DNA of 64,000 nucleotides from Rouxiella silvae (GTDB taxonomy: Bacteria > Pseudomonadota > Gammaproteobacteria > Enterobacterales > Enterobacteriaceae): contig NZ_MRWD01000015.1 of NCBI RefSeq assembly GCF_002093625.1, positions 29,049 through 93,048 of the forward strand. The letters run 5' to 3'. Under the pieces are notes generated by a model. It had not been told where the DNA came from. It did not search any database and saw only the letters and a program-made list of their open reading frames with translations. Made by a program: the position numbers and the translations under genes. Below are positions 18,605-28,321 of the stretch, one piece after another. Numbering within the stretch: position 1 is the stretch's first letter; every line of letters starts with the position of its first letter.

Positions 18605-18906
18605 TTGCCACTCCTGTCGAAAGTACCTGTCTTAAATTAAATGGCTCTTTGAGTCATGAGCCGAGCCTCTGTCTAGTCTTGTCTATACAAGTTAGCAAGT
18701 AGATTAGGCAAAGTTTATGCCAGTTATTAATTGATGCCTTAACTCGTGCCAGGAACTTAAAAATCCGCGCTCTGCCGCCACTATTGATATCAGAGTGCAT
18801 AACCAAATCGTGACCGAAGAAATGTTGTCCACCGCGACGGTGCAATCCGGTGTGCACCGCGCGCTATTTTGGCGCACTGCATTTGGTTCACCGCAGTAAA
18901 TCGGGT
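18605..18906. other. Control region between hutD and the hut transporter
   Basis: The 302 bases hold the HutC-like operator (18678-18691) near the transporter start. At the other end is the inverted repeat ACCGCAGTAAA/TTTACTGCGGT (18890-18916), which spans the hutD stop codon and may terminate hutDF transcription without a T-run. No ORF with coding character was seen in between. Confidence 0.55.
18678..18691 (-). promoter_or_regulatory. Putative HutC operator upstream of hut transporter operon
   Basis: CTTGTCTATACAAG has perfect 5-bp half-sites (CTTGT/ACAAG) around a CTAT centre. It is the most symmetric of four copies, all located in hut promoters. Confidence 0.85.
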
Positions 18907-19503
18907 TTACTGCGGTAAAATTGCCGCCCAAAGCAGTTGGCTGTCAGCACATTGGGCAGTCAGTAGCAGTTCAAGGGTCACATCCTGAGCGTTCGTCCAC
19001 ACTACGCCTTGTCCGGTGGTAAGGGCTTTCTCACCTTGCAGTAGCCACTCACCTTTGAGCACCAACAGCACGCCACCCATTAGCAATGGCGCACAAAAAT
19101 CTTCAGTTTTTGCCGAGACCACCGAACGACAGGTGCCCCGACGGGTCATGATGTTAAAATCGGTGGTCACGCCGCCGGTCAGGCGTGACATCAGCGCCAC
19201 GTCGCCGGAAAAGGCGAAAGGCTCGGCTGGGGTCGTCAACTGTTTATCGACCACACCTTCGGCAAACAGATGCACGCCCTCGCCAGTTAACAACGTAATT
19301 GAGCGATCGATACCGGGAAACGCCGAGAACGGGCCATCCTGCGCGATGGTCGCAATGCTGGCGCGCCAGTTAAAGTCGCTGGCGTCCTGCGGTGTGCTGA
19401 TTATTTCCCGCGTTTCGCCGCCGCCGTTGCGCCACGGGGTGACCGGCAGACTCTGAACGGTAAAAAATGTCAGGCTATCGTGAAGAGATGACACTGGGCT
19501 CAT
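18907..19503 (-). CDS. hutD: HutD/Ves family protein
   Basis: The 198-residue cupin-like protein starts with the family pattern LPVTPWRNGGGETREI. HutD is widespread in hut operons of proteobacteria. Its biochemical role is unsettled; binding of a pathway intermediate such as formimidoylglutamate or urocanate has been proposed. It is 8 bp downstream of hutF, in the same operon. The stop codon lies in an inverted repeat that may be a terminator. Confidence 0.9.
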   Translation of the reverse strand: MSPVSSLHDSLTFFTVQSLPVTPWRNGGGETREIISTPQDASDFNWRASIATIAQDGPFSAFPGIDRSITLLTGEGVHLFAEGVVDKQLTTPAEPFAFSGDVALMSRLTGGVTTDFNIMTRRGTCRSVVSAKTEDFCAPLLMGGVLLVLKGEWLLQGEKALTTGQGVVWTNAQDVTLELLLTAQCADSQLLWAAILPQ

Positions 19504-19511
19504 ACCGACTC

Positions 19512-20879
19512 CTAGTTCTGAGCGAGAAGCTTAAGCAAAGCAAGGAAATCTGCCGCCGCTTCCGCCTGTTGCGGATGGCGTCCATCAATAATTTTAGCCT
19601 CTCCAGCAACCCACACGTCTCTAATTTGTGAGACATCACCGGCAAAAATAAAGCGATTCAGCAGCTGTGCGTCGTCTGCGGCCGCCAGATAAGGACTGTC
19701 GTTATCGAGCACCAGCCAGTCTGCACGATAGCCTTTCTCAAGCTTGCCAATTGCCGTCCCGCAGGCCTGAGCGCCGCCCGCCAGCGCCTGACTGTAGAGC
19801 ACGTCGCCAACGGAGGCATTATTAGCTGTAGTCAGTCGATTACGGCGGGTATCGCGCAGCCGCTGACCGTATTCAAACCAGCGCAGCTCTTCAATTACAC
19901 TAAGCGAAACGTGGCTGTCAGTACCGATTCCCCAGCGGCCAGCGTGGGCGAGATAATCAACCCCTGGGAAAATGCCGTCACCCAGATTGGCCTCTGTGGT
20001 GGGGCACAGTCCCGCCACTGCACCGCTACTCGCCAGCTGTTTAAGTTCGAATGCGTCAGGATGCGTCGCGTGTATCAGGCACCAGCGCGCATCAATCTCG
20101 AGATTATCGAACAACCATGCAATAGGCCTTTGTCCACTCCAGGCCAGTGAGTCATTGACCTCTTTCACCTGCTCGGAAATGTGAATATGCACCGGCAGCT
20201 TCGCATCGCTTGCGCCGAGTACCTGCTGCATTTGCTCCAGCGAAACGGCACGCAGCGAGTGGAAGCACAAGCCCTGATTTTGGGTCGTTTTATGGGCAAT
20301 CTGTTTGGCGATAATCTGCTGCTGGATTAAATAGCTTTCGGCGTCTTGAATGAATCGACGCTGGCCGTGCTGAGGCGCTTGGGCACCAAAACCGGCATAG
20401 CTGTAAAGCACTGGCAACATAGTAAGACCAATACCCGCCTGCTCGGCGGCATGGCTAAGATGTGCCGTCATTTCACCGCGGTCAGCATAGGCTTTACCTT
20501 CGGTATCGTGATGCAGATAGTGGAATTCTGCGACTTGGGTGTAACCGCCCTTCAACATCTCGATATACAGCTGGCGAGCAATGACGCCAACCTGCTGTGG
20601 CGTTAAACGACCAACCATGCGGTACATCAGCTCGCGCCAGGTCCAGAAACTGTCCTGCGGATCGCCGGCAACCTCAGCAAGCCCGGCCATCACGCGCTGA
20701 AAGGCGTGCGAATGAAGGTTTGGCATGCCTGGAATAACCGAACCTTTCAACCGCGTACAGCCTTCATCGCTGGCGTCGGCTACGACTTCATTGATATAGC
20801 CCGTGGTGTTAACATCAAAGCGGACGTTGTGTGCCCAGCCGCTGGGTAATAGCGCGCGAGAGGCAAAATATGCAGGCAT
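19512..20879 (-). CDS. hutF: Formimidoylglutamate deiminase
   Basis: The 455-residue amidohydrolase has zinc-binding HSH in GMPNLHSHAFQRVMAG, plus FHYLHHD, HIHISEQ, LIHATH and GIGTDSHVSLS. It converts N-formimidoyl-glutamate to N-formyl-glutamate plus ammonia, the branch used by pseudomonads, rather than the one-step HutG formimidoylglutamase of Klebsiella. This agrees with the deformylase-type hutG at 23215. It heads the hutFD operon, divergent from hutC, with an operator at 20971. Confidence 0.96.
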   Translation of the reverse strand: MPAYFASRALLPSGWAHNVRFDVNTTGYINEVVADASDEGCTRLKGSVIPGMPNLHSHAFQRVMAGLAEVAGDPQDSFWTWRELMYRMVGRLTPQQVGVIARQLYIEMLKGGYTQVAEFHYLHHDTEGKAYADRGEMTAHLSHAAEQAGIGLTMLPVLYSYAGFGAQAPQHGQRRFIQDAESYLIQQQIIAKQIAHKTTQNQGLCFHSLRAVSLEQMQQVLGASDAKLPVHIHISEQVKEVNDSLAWSGQRPIAWLFDNLEIDARWCLIHATHPDAFELKQLASSGAVAGLCPTTEANLGDGIFPGVDYLAHAGRWGIGTDSHVSLSVIEELRWFEYGQRLRDTRRNRLTTANNASVGDVLYSQALAGGAQACGTAIGKLEKGYRADWLVLDNDSPYLAAADDAQLLNRFIFAGDVSQIRDVWVAGEAKIIDGRHPQQAEAAADFLALLKLLAQN

Positions 20880-20970
20880 AGCTGTGGTCCTGATTAGGTT
20901 GAAGTTCCTGATTGATTAAAAAACGGCAAAATAGACATTTTGATCCAACTTTTGAGACTTTATTCACCAA

Positions 20971-20984
20971 CTTGTCTATACATA
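20971..20984. promoter_or_regulatory. Putative HutC operator between hutF and hutC
   Basis: CTTGTCTATACATA keeps the left half-site and centre of the hut operator, with a degenerate right half. It lies in the 181-bp divergent region, so it could control both hutFD and hutC (autoregulation). Confidence 0.75.
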
Positions 20985-21060
20985 TACATACGCCACGGAG
21001 AACTGTAAACTCTCGATGTCGCATTTTTTTAAAATAAAGTTAATAAGTGAGGTGAGTGGC

Positions 21061-21846
21061 ATGTCAGACCAACCGTTGTCCGAACAACAGGTGGTGTCAC
21101 AACAAATCTTGTCGCAGCTGTCTGCGGCGATAAGCGATACCCCGGCCCCGATTTATCAGCGCGTTAAACAGGCGATAATCGGTCAAATTCGCGCGGGCGT
21201 ATGGCAACCTCACCAACGCGTGCCTTCAGAGAGCGAACTGGTTAACGAACTCAGCGTCAGCAGAATGACCATCAACCGCGCACTGCGCGAGCTGACCAGT
21301 GAGGGGTTTTTAATTCGCATGCAGGGCGTTGGCACCTTTGTGGCCGAGGCAAAAGCCTATACGCCGATGCTCGAAGTGCATAATATCGCTGATGAAATTG
21401 CCGAACGTGGCCACCGACATAGCAGTAAAATACTGGTATGCGAAGCCCGCCCTGCTGATGCGGAACAGGCGTTGCAGCTCGGCATCGCGCGCGGCGAACA
21501 GATGTTCTATTCGCAAATTGTGCACTTTGAGAATGATATTCCCGTGCAGATTGAAGACCGTTTTGTGAACCCTAAAACGGCGCCAGACTATTTGCAGCAG
21601 GTTTACAGCAATAAAACGCCCTACGATTATTTAATGAAAGTTGCGCCGCTCACCTCGGGCGAGCATCGGGTAGAAGCGGTAAGCGCCAGCGCCTCCCAAA
21701 GTTCACATTTGCAGTTGAAAGAGCATGAGCCGTGCCTGCTTATCCACCGCCGCACCTGGAGTGGCAATCAGGTGGTCACCTCAGCGCGGCTACTCTATCC
21801 CGGCTCGCGTTACCAGCTTTTTGGCCGCTTCACCAGCCATGGTTAA
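21061..21846 (+). CDS. hutC: Histidine utilisation repressor HutC (GntR/HutC family)
   Basis: The 261-residue protein has an N-terminal GntR winged helix (APIYQRVKQAIIGQI, then VPSESELVNELSVSRMTINRAL) and a C-terminal UTRA ligand domain ending in ARLLYPGSRYQLFG. ATG 21061 follows GAGGTGAG; an upstream in-frame ATG at 21016 has no ribosome site. It is known to repress hut genes and to be released by urocanate. Four copies of a common 14-bp site in this window are its likely operators. Confidence 0.95.
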   Translation: MSDQPLSEQQVVSQQILSQLSAAISDTPAPIYQRVKQAIIGQIRAGVWQPHQRVPSESELVNELSVSRMTINRALRELTSEGFLIRMQGVGTFVAEAKAYTPMLEVHNIADEIAERGHRHSSKILVCEARPADAEQALQLGIARGEQMFYSQIVHFENDIPVQIEDRFVNPKTAPDYLQQVYSNKTPYDYLMKVAPLTSGEHRVEAVSASASQSSHLQLKEHEPCLLIHRRTWSGNQVVTSARLLYPGSRYQLFGRFTSHG

Positions 21847-21929
21847 ATTAGTGCTTCACGGTAAGTTATAAGTAAAAGCTATTGCTGCCGTGCTTGCCGC
21901 CTGATGTTTTATGCGCTAGCTTGTCTTTG

Positions 21930-21943
21930 GTTGTCTATACAAG
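21930..21943 (+). promoter_or_regulatory. Putative HutC operator upstream of hutIG
   Basis: GTTGTCTATACAAG lies 25 bp before the hutI ATG and differs from the perfect palindrome by one base. Confidence 0.8.
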
Positions 21944-21967
21944 ATACGTTTTTGTCAGGAGAGTCTC

Positions 21968-23218
21968 ATGGCGGCACCCTTGCATTCCGAGTCCTCATTC
22001 GAGGGAAAAATTCACTGCGACAGTCTGTGGTTTGGTGCGGATTTAGTGACCCTGCGCGACGGGCGCTACAACATCATTGAAAACGGCGCAATGGCCGTAA
22101 AAGACGGTAAAATTCTGTGGATTGGGCCGCTCAGCGAATGCCCTGACTTCTCAACAGGGCAGCGCACTGACTTTGGCGGTGGCATCGTCACCCCCGGTTT
22201 TATTGACTGCCATACTCATCTGGTGTTTGGGGGCGACCGCAGCGCGGAATTCGAGCAGCGCCTCAACGGCGTGAGCTATGCCGACATTGCTGCTCAGGGC
22301 GGCGGTATTCTCTCCACGGTAAACGCCACCCGCAGCGCTACCCACCAACAACTTCTTGAACAAGCTGAATTCCGCCTGCGTCCGCTGCTGGCAGAAGGCG
22401 TGACCTGCATCGAAATTAAATCAGGCTATGGGCTTAGCGAAGAGAGCGAGCTAAAAATGCTGCGGGTGATCCGCCAGCTCGGCGCCACACAGCCGGTTGA
22501 AGTCACGTCAACCTGCCTGGCCGCGCACGCGGTTCCGCCTGAGTACAAAGGCAAAGCCGATGATTATATTGACCTGATTTGTGAAAGCCTGCTACCGAAG
22601 GTCGTGGAAGAAGGTCTGGCCGATGCGGTAGACGCCTTTTGCGAGCACCTGGCCTTTTCACCCGATCAGGTGGAGCGCGTATTTAACAAAGCGACGGCTC
22701 TCGGACTGCCGGTGAAACTGCATGCCGAACAGCTCTCCTCTTTGCACGGCAGCACACTGGCGGCTCGCCATCACGCGCTTTCTGCCGATCATCTTGAATA
22801 CGCTACCGAAACAGACGCTCAGGCGATGGCTGCCAGTGGCACCGTCGCCGTACTGCTGCCTGGCGCATTTTATCTGCTGCGCGAAACCCAGTGTCCGCCG
22901 GTGGAACTGTTCCGTCGCTACGGCGTACCGATGGCGCTGGCCAGCGATGCAAATCCGGGCACCTCTCCGGCGCTGTCACTGCGCCTGATGCTCAATATGG
23001 CCTGCACGCTGTTTCGCATGACGCCCGAAGAAGCACTGGCGGGCATTACCTGCTACGGCGCTAAAGCGTTAGGGTTGCAGGACACGCACGGCACCTTAGA
23101 GGCTAACAAGGTTGCAGACTTTGTGCACTGGCCGTTGGCGCGTCCGGCAGAACTGGTTTATTGGTTGGGTGGACAACTGCCCTGCACCGTTGTTTATCGA
23201 GGAGAAATTCGTTTATGA
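21968..23218 (+). CDS. hutI: Imidazolonepropionase
   Basis: The 416-residue amidohydrolase has the metal-binding [12 protein letters not shown], substrate/metal residues in [12 protein letters not shown] and ADHLEYA, and SDANPGTSP near the end. It hydrolyses 4-imidazolone-5-propionate to N-formimidoyl-glutamate. ATG 21968 follows AGGAGAG. It overlaps hutG by four bases (ATGA). Confidence 0.97.
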   Translation: MAAPLHSESSFEGKIHCDSLWFGADLVTLRDGRYNIIENGAMAVKDGKILWIGPLSECPDFSTGQRTDFGGGIVTPGFIDCHTHLVFGGDRSAEFEQRLNGVSYADIAAQGGGILSTVNATRSATHQQLLEQAEFRLRPLLAEGVTCIEIKSGYGLSEESELKMLRVIRQLGATQPVEVTSTCLAAHAVPPEYKGKADDYIDLICESLLPKVVEEGLADAVDAFCEHLAFSPDQVERVFNKATALGLPVKLHAEQLSSLHGSTLAARHHALSADHLEYATETDAQAMAASGTVAVLLPGAFYLLRETQCPPVELFRRYGVPMALASDANPGTSPALSLRLMLNMACTLFRMTPEEALAGITCYGAKALGLQDTHGTLEANKVADFVHWPLARPAELVYWLGGQLPCTVVYRGEIRL

Positions 23219-24021
23219 GTATTGCCAACCCGTTCCAGTTTATTCAGGGTAGCGCACCGCTGTTGATAAGCATTCCCCACGCCGGTACCCGCCTGACGCC
23301 GGACGTGGCCAGCGGCCTGAGCGACGACGCCCTGCCGCTTTCCGATACCGATTGGCATATTCCCGAGCTTTATGATTTTGCCAAACAGCTGGGTGCCAGC
23401 ATTATCATTGGCCAGTATTCGCGCTTTGTGATTGACCTAAACCGGCCGGCCGATGACAAACCCCTCTACACCACGGCCACCACCGGGCTTTATCCCGATA
23501 CGCTGTTCGACGGTCGCCCGACCTTTAAGGCAGGCCAGCAGCCAACGGATGCCGAGCGTCAGACTTATCTCGATGAAATTTGGCAGCCGTATCACCAGAA
23601 GATTCAGCAGGAGCTGGCCAGCATCAAACAGAAATTTGGTTATGCCATGCTGTTTGACGCCCACTCGATTGCCTCGGTTATTCCGCGCCTGTTCGACGGG
23701 CAGTTACCTGATTTAAATCTGGGAACTAACAGCGGTGAAAGTTGCGCAGCGGGACTGATTAGCGTGGTTGAGGCGTGCTGTGATGCGCAGAATCAGTTTA
23801 CGCACGTGCTGAATGGGCGTTTTAAAGGCGGATACATTACCCGCGCCTATGGTCAGCCGGAGAATCATCAGCACGCCATTCAACTCGAGTTGGCACAGTG
23901 TAATTATATGGACGAGATTGAGCCTTATCCTTACGCACCGGCGAAGGCCGAGCAGCTACAGGCCGTACTCAAGCCGATGCTTAGCGGCATGCTGCACTGG
24001 GGCGAAAAGCAGTATGGTTGA
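23215..24021 (+). CDS. hutG: N-formylglutamate deformylase
   Basis: The 268-residue protein fits the N-formylglutamate amidohydrolase family: [13 protein letters not shown] at the N-terminus, [10 protein letters not shown], and [17 protein letters not shown] with likely zinc/catalytic residues. It releases glutamate and formate and completes the HutF-dependent pathway. ATG 23215 overlaps the hutI stop (ATGA) and follows GAGGAGA; an open frame back to 23161 lies inside hutI and is not used. Confidence 0.95.
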   Translation: MSIANPFQFIQGSAPLLISIPHAGTRLTPDVASGLSDDALPLSDTDWHIPELYDFAKQLGASIIIGQYSRFVIDLNRPADDKPLYTTATTGLYPDTLFDGRPTFKAGQQPTDAERQTYLDEIWQPYHQKIQQELASIKQKFGYAMLFDAHSIASVIPRLFDGQLPDLNLGTNSGESCAAGLISVVEACCDAQNQFTHVLNGRFKGGYITRAYGQPENHQHAIQLELAQCNYMDEIEPYPYAPAKAEQLQAVLKPMLSGMLHWGEKQYG

Positions 24022-24041
24022 GTTTGTATGATCCGTTGACG

Positions 24042-24180
24042 ACTTTCCCCCACCCTAACCCTCCCCATAAATGGGGAGGGGATCACCGCGAGCACCGTTA
24101 ATTTTTGCAATTTAACTGATGGGGTCAGACACAGCCTTTAGCCCCTTCTCACGCTTTTTTCAGCGGGGGAAGGCGGAGCA
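24042..24180. repeat. C-rich palindromic intergenic element after hutG
   Basis: The stretch contains CTCCCCATAAATGGGGAG (6-bp stem, small loop) preceded by a CCCCACCCTAACCC tract, then a second C/G-rich segment (AGCCCCTTCTCACGC and GCGGGGGAAGGCGG). Such elements occur repeatedly between genes in enterobacteria. It may also end hutIG transcription. I could not compare copies beyond this window. Confidence 0.5.
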
Positions 24181-24198
24181 AAAAACTCTGCCCCCTAC

Positions 24199-24885
24199 TT
24201 ATTCATTAAACAGCCGGTCGTAGACGTGCTGTAGGTGCGACTGCATGGCTTTTTTCGCGCCAACCGGGTCGCGCGCCAGTATGGCGTCGGTAATTGCCTG
24301 ATGATCGGCGTTCATCTGTAAAGGAAAATCAGTTTCTGCATAGTGCGATTCAAGGCGAACAAAGCGTGCCGACTCTCGTTTGTTCCACAAGTATTCCATC
24401 ATGTCGCGCAAGACTTCGTTACCGGTCATCTCGCTAATCTGTAGATGAAAGCGCTTATCTTCCGCTAGAAAAACCCGATTATTGATGCTTAATTGGGTCA
24501 GTTCTCGATTAATTTCTGCCAACTTTTCACGCTGATCGTCAGTGCCGTTCAACGCCGCAAGCTCGGCGGTGGTGCACTCATAAATTTGACGGGCTTTAAT
24601 CAGCGACTGCAAACTGAACTCTTCTTCAACCGCACCGCTGTGCTGCGAAGGAAGAGGATTGCTGACGTAAACGCCGTTGCCGGTGCGGATCTCGACCCAG
24701 CCGGTTATCTCAAGGGCTATCAGTGCTTCGCGGATCGATGAACGACTGACCCCAAGCTGCTTAGCCAGGTCGCGCTCGGAGGGGATCATTTGGCCCGGCA
24801 GAAATTGGCCACCGTTAATATAGCCAATCAGTAAATTAGAAATTTGGCGGTAAAGTCTTTCTACTTTCAGCGTTGGTAATTCCAT
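24199..24885 (-). CDS. FadR-subfamily GntR transcriptional regulator (UxuR/ExuR-like)
   Basis: The 228-residue protein has a GntR winged helix (MIPSERDLAKQLGVSRSSIREAL) and a C-terminal FCD ligand domain with metal-type residues in KRFHLQISEMTGNEVL and ADHQAI...HLQHV. It is divergent from an MFS transporter and uxuA, which it likely represses, with a hexuronate or aldonate as effector by analogy with UxuR/ExuR. ATG 24885 follows GGGGA. Confidence 0.85.
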   Translation of the reverse strand: MELPTLKVERLYRQISNLLIGYINGGQFLPGQMIPSERDLAKQLGVSRSSIREALIALEITGWVEIRTGNGVYVSNPLPSQHSGAVEEEFSLQSLIKARQIYECTTAELAALNGTDDQREKLAEINRELTQLSINNRVFLAEDKRFHLQISEMTGNEVLRDMMEYLWNKRESARFVRLESHYAETDFPLQMNADHQAITDAILARDPVGAKKAMQSHLQHVYDRLFNE

Positions 24886-25170
24886 TTATTTCCCCGATTT
24901 AATGTCAGCTATCTGCCTGATTTACTTTTGACTTTCAGAACCGCATAGCCACTCTCGCGCAATATTTATGACGCTATGATAGCGCCAAACGTCGCTGCGC
25001 GTCGCCTGTAGCCTATTGAAACGGAAGTTCAATATTGTCGCATTGATCACATTAATTTGTTTAATACTGCTGAATTATACACAGGCCTGATGGCCTGACC
25101 AGCAGACGATTGGGCCAGCAGGCATCTCTTTTACCGCCTCTACGATAAAAAACATAAATAAGGACAGGCT

Positions 25171-26484
25171 ATGCAAGCTTCTTCTCTGGACAGCGTACTG
25201 CCGGAAAACATCGCCAGATCGAACAAAATAAAACGCATCCAAACCGTTTCACTTACCCTGCTGTTCTTGGCCGGGATTATCAACTTTCTCGACCGCGGTT
25301 CACTTTCGATTGCTAATCAGGCGATCCGCAGCGATCTAGGCCTTTCTGCAACTGAATTTGGTTTTCTGCTGTCAGCGTTTTCTCTCTCCTACGGTATTTC
25401 TCAGCTGCCGAGCGGGATCCTGCTTGACCGCTTCGGACCGCGTATTGTGCTTGGCGGGGGTTTACTGTTTTGGTCGGTGATGCAGGCGCTGGCAGGAAGC
25501 GTTAACAGCTTTAGTCATTTCATTATGCTGCGCATCGGGCTTGGCATAGGTGAAGCACCGTTTATGCCCAGCGGCGTAAAAGTGGTCAATGACTGGTTTA
25601 ATGTTAAAAAACGTGGCCTGCCGATGGGGATTTTTAACTCATCCACTACATTAGGTCAGGCGTTTGCACCGCCAATTCTGGTTGCGCTGATGCTGGCCTT
25701 CGGTTGGCGAATGATGTTTGTGATCATCGGCGTGGCGGGGATTGCTATCGCCGTTTGCTGGTATGCGTGGTATCGCAATCGCGAACAGCTGGACCTGTCT
25801 GCGCAAGATACCGCCTATCTTGATCAAGGCAGCAAGCCCACGATTAAAACACGCCTAAGCCTGCGTGAATGGGGATCGCTTTTTAAACGCCGCACCGTGT
25901 GGGGCATGATCCTCGGCTTTAGCGGCGTTAACTATACCGGCTGGCTTTATCTGGCCTGGTTACCCGGCTATTTGCAAGCCGAACGTGGCCTGAGTCTGGC
26001 CAATACAGGCTGGGTTGCGGCGATACCTTTCCTGTTTGGCTCTTTGGGTATGTTGGTCAACGGCGTAGTCGCTGACCGGTTGGCAAACAAGGGTTATTCG
26101 CTGTTAAAAAGCCGCAAGACACTGATTTGCTTCGGGCTGGTCTGCTCGGCGGCGTGCACTCTGCTGGTCATTCAGTCATCCAGTACCGCCATGGCAGTGG
26201 CCTTTATCAGTCTGGCACTGTTCTTTATTCACTTTGCCGGCACCTCTGCCTGGGGACTGGTTCAAATCATCGCACCTTCACGCATGGTGGCGTCAGTGAG
26301 CAGTATCCAGAACTTTGGCAGCTTTATTTTTGCCTCTTTTGCGCCGATCGTTACTGGATGGGTGCTCGACACTACCGGCTCATTTAACTGGGCATTAGTG
26401 GTTTGCTCTTGCGTCACCTTCGCCGGCGCGCTGTCGTATTTCTTTATCGTTAAAGACCCCATCGAATCGGCCGAGGCCGTCTAA
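25171..26484 (+). CDS. MFS transporter, anion:cation symporter type (hexuronate-like)
   Basis: The 437-residue membrane protein has about 12 hydrophobic segments and the ACS-family start NFLDRGSLSIANQAIRSDLG, with LDRFGPR as the conserved loop 2-3 motif. ATG 25171 follows AAGGA. Its position 51 bp upstream of uxuA indicates uptake of glucuronate, galacturonate, fructuronate or mannonate in the same pathway (ExuT-like). No uxuB or uxaC is in the window. Confidence 0.87.
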   Translation: MQASSLDSVLPENIARSNKIKRIQTVSLTLLFLAGIINFLDRGSLSIANQAIRSDLGLSATEFGFLLSAFSLSYGISQLPSGILLDRFGPRIVLGGGLLFWSVMQALAGSVNSFSHFIMLRIGLGIGEAPFMPSGVKVVNDWFNVKKRGLPMGIFNSSTTLGQAFAPPILVALMLAFGWRMMFVIIGVAGIAIAVCWYAWYRNREQLDLSAQDTAYLDQGSKPTIKTRLSLREWGSLFKRRTVWGMILGFSGVNYTGWLYLAWLPGYLQAERGLSLANTGWVAAIPFLFGSLGMLVNGVVADRLANKGYSLLKSRKTLICFGLVCSAACTLLVIQSSSTAMAVAFISLALFFIHFAGTSAWGLVQIIAPSRMVASVSSIQNFGSFIFASFAPIVTGWVLDTTGSFNWALVVCSCVTFAGALSYFFIVKDPIESAEAV

Positions 26485-26535
26485 ACATTGGTAGTGGCGA
26501 CTTTGCCGCTACCTTGCATTAATGAGGAGTTAAAA

Positions 26536-27717
26536 ATGGAACAAACATGGCGCTGGTATGGCCCTAACGATCCGGTTTCGCTCGATGATGTGCGTCAGGC
26601 TGGCGCAACCGGTGTAGTCACCGCACTGCACCACATTGCCAACGGCGAGGTTTGGCCGGTCGAGGCGATTAAACAGCGGCAGGCAGAATTGGCGGAAAAA
26701 GGATTAGTCTGGTCAGTGGTCGAGAGTATTCCGGTGCATGAAGAGATTAAAACCCGCAGCGGGAAGTGTGAACAGCACATCGCCAATTATCAGCAGTCGC
26801 TGCGCAATCTTGCTGCCTGTGGTATCACCACCATTTGCTACAACTTTATGCCGGTACTTGACTGGACCCGCACCGATCTGGGCTACCTGCTGCCCGACGG
26901 CTCACGCGCGCTGCGTTTTGACCAGACCGCCTTCGCGGCCTTTGAACTGCACATTTTGCAGCGTGACGGCGCGAAGACAGACTATTCAGCCGAGGAGCAA
27001 CGTCAGGCGGCAGACTATTTTGCCGCCATGTCAGCGCAAGAGACTGCGACACTGACTGCCAATATCATCGCCGGTCTACCCGGTGCCGAAGAGGGCTACA
27101 CGCTGGACCAGTTCCGCGCGCGTTTAGCAACTTATGACGGCATCGACAAGGCCGGTTTGCGCGAAAATCTGGCCTATTTCCTGCGCGCCATCGTACCGAT
27201 TGCTGAGCAGCACGGCCTGCGTCTGGCGGTACATCCTGATGACCCACCGCGCCCTATCCTCGGCCTGCCCCGCATCGTTTCAACCATTGAAGATATGCAC
27301 TGGCTGAAAGAAACGGTGGACAGCGTGCACAACGGGTTTACCTTTTGCACCGGTTCGTATGGCGTTCGTGAAGACAACGACCTGGTAAAAATGCTCGATA
27401 CCTTCGCCGACCGGGTTCATTTTATTCATCTACGCGCCACCTCGCGTGAGGCTACGCCGGGCAGCTTTCATGAGGCAGATCACCTTGACGGCGACGTGGA
27501 TATGGTGGCGATTATCAAATCGATTCTTACCGAGGAGCAGCGTCGCCGAGGTGCCAATGATTTGCGCCCGATTCCGATGCGTCCGGATCACGGCCACCAG
27601 ATGCTTGACGACCTGAAGAAGAAAACCAATCCAGGCTACTCAGCGATAGGTCGATTACGTGGACTTGCTGAACTGAGGGGCGTAGAACGCGCGTTAAAGC
27701 AGACGTTAGGGCTCTGA
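26536..27717 (+). CDS. uxuA: Mannonate dehydratase
   Basis: The 393-residue protein is UxuA over its whole length: [19 protein letters not shown] at the start, [30 protein letters not shown] and HFIHLR. It dehydrates D-mannonate to 2-keto-3-deoxygluconate and needs a divalent metal. ATG 26536 follows GAGGAG; the longer frame from 26488 has no ribosome site. It is probably cotranscribed with the MFS gene. Confidence 0.96.
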   Translation: MEQTWRWYGPNDPVSLDDVRQAGATGVVTALHHIANGEVWPVEAIKQRQAELAEKGLVWSVVESIPVHEEIKTRSGKCEQHIANYQQSLRNLAACGITTICYNFMPVLDWTRTDLGYLLPDGSRALRFDQTAFAAFELHILQRDGAKTDYSAEEQRQAADYFAAMSAQETATLTANIIAGLPGAEEGYTLDQFRARLATYDGIDKAGLRENLAYFLRAIVPIAEQHGLRLAVHPDDPPRPILGLPRIVSTIEDMHWLKETVDSVHNGFTFCTGSYGVREDNDLVKMLDTFADRVHFIHLRATSREATPGSFHEADHLDGDVDMVAIIKSILTEEQRRRGANDLRPIPMRPDHGHQMLDDLKKKTNPGYSAIGRLRGLAELRGVERALKQTLGL

Positions 27718-28321
27718 TTTTCATTTGAAAATTTTTTATCGCAAAAATTCAATGTTTAAATCTTAACAGCATTGAACACTGAGAATATTTTGCAGTTTTA
27801 ATGCATCAATGTGCATTTGGCGCACAGCGACGCAACCGGGCAAGAGGTGGAAAGCGCACCTCTTGCCTCTCTACGCTTTTTGTCCTCATTGATGAATGCC
27901 ATTCTCATGTTTGTAATGTTTATGAGTAACATCGAGCGTGGCAGTCTGAATCCGTCAATTGAGTTTTAAATAAAAGTTTAATCGGGATTCAGGTCGTTTT
28001 CTTACTTCTGGAAAAAATCAGAAATTACTCTACTCTTTAAGGAAAACTCTGAATAAAATCATAAGCGGCACAATAAATCCTTCTTTTATAACCCTTTCCT
28101 GATGACCATAAATTCATTCCGAACAGCCTGATCTTGATAACCACATCTCAGTCCACGGTTCACAGTCCTGATACGATAAAAACCTGTAACTTAAAATAAC
28201 TGCCCATTAATTGCATACAGGATTTTAATAGACGATCAAAGTTTACATCTTCATCGTAATAAATATTATGTCGCATCAACACGATATAACCAATAAAAAC
28301 ACGCTATCATTAGGAGGGGGA
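27718..28321. other. Intergenic region between uxuA and an orphan gene
   Basis: About 600 bases with no convincing ORF. Near the uxuA end is a strong hairpin (27839-27867). From about 27900 the sequence becomes AT-rich, marking the edge of the low-GC block that carries the orphan gene. No promoter could be placed with confidence. Confidence 0.55.
27839..27867 (+). terminator. Hairpin terminator candidate after uxuA
   Basis: An 11-bp perfect stem GGCAAGAGGTG/CACCTCTTGCC with a seven-base loop lies 120 bp downstream of uxuA. The following T-tract (CTTTTTG) is 9 bases away, so it is an imperfect Rho-independent terminator. Confidence 0.55.
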
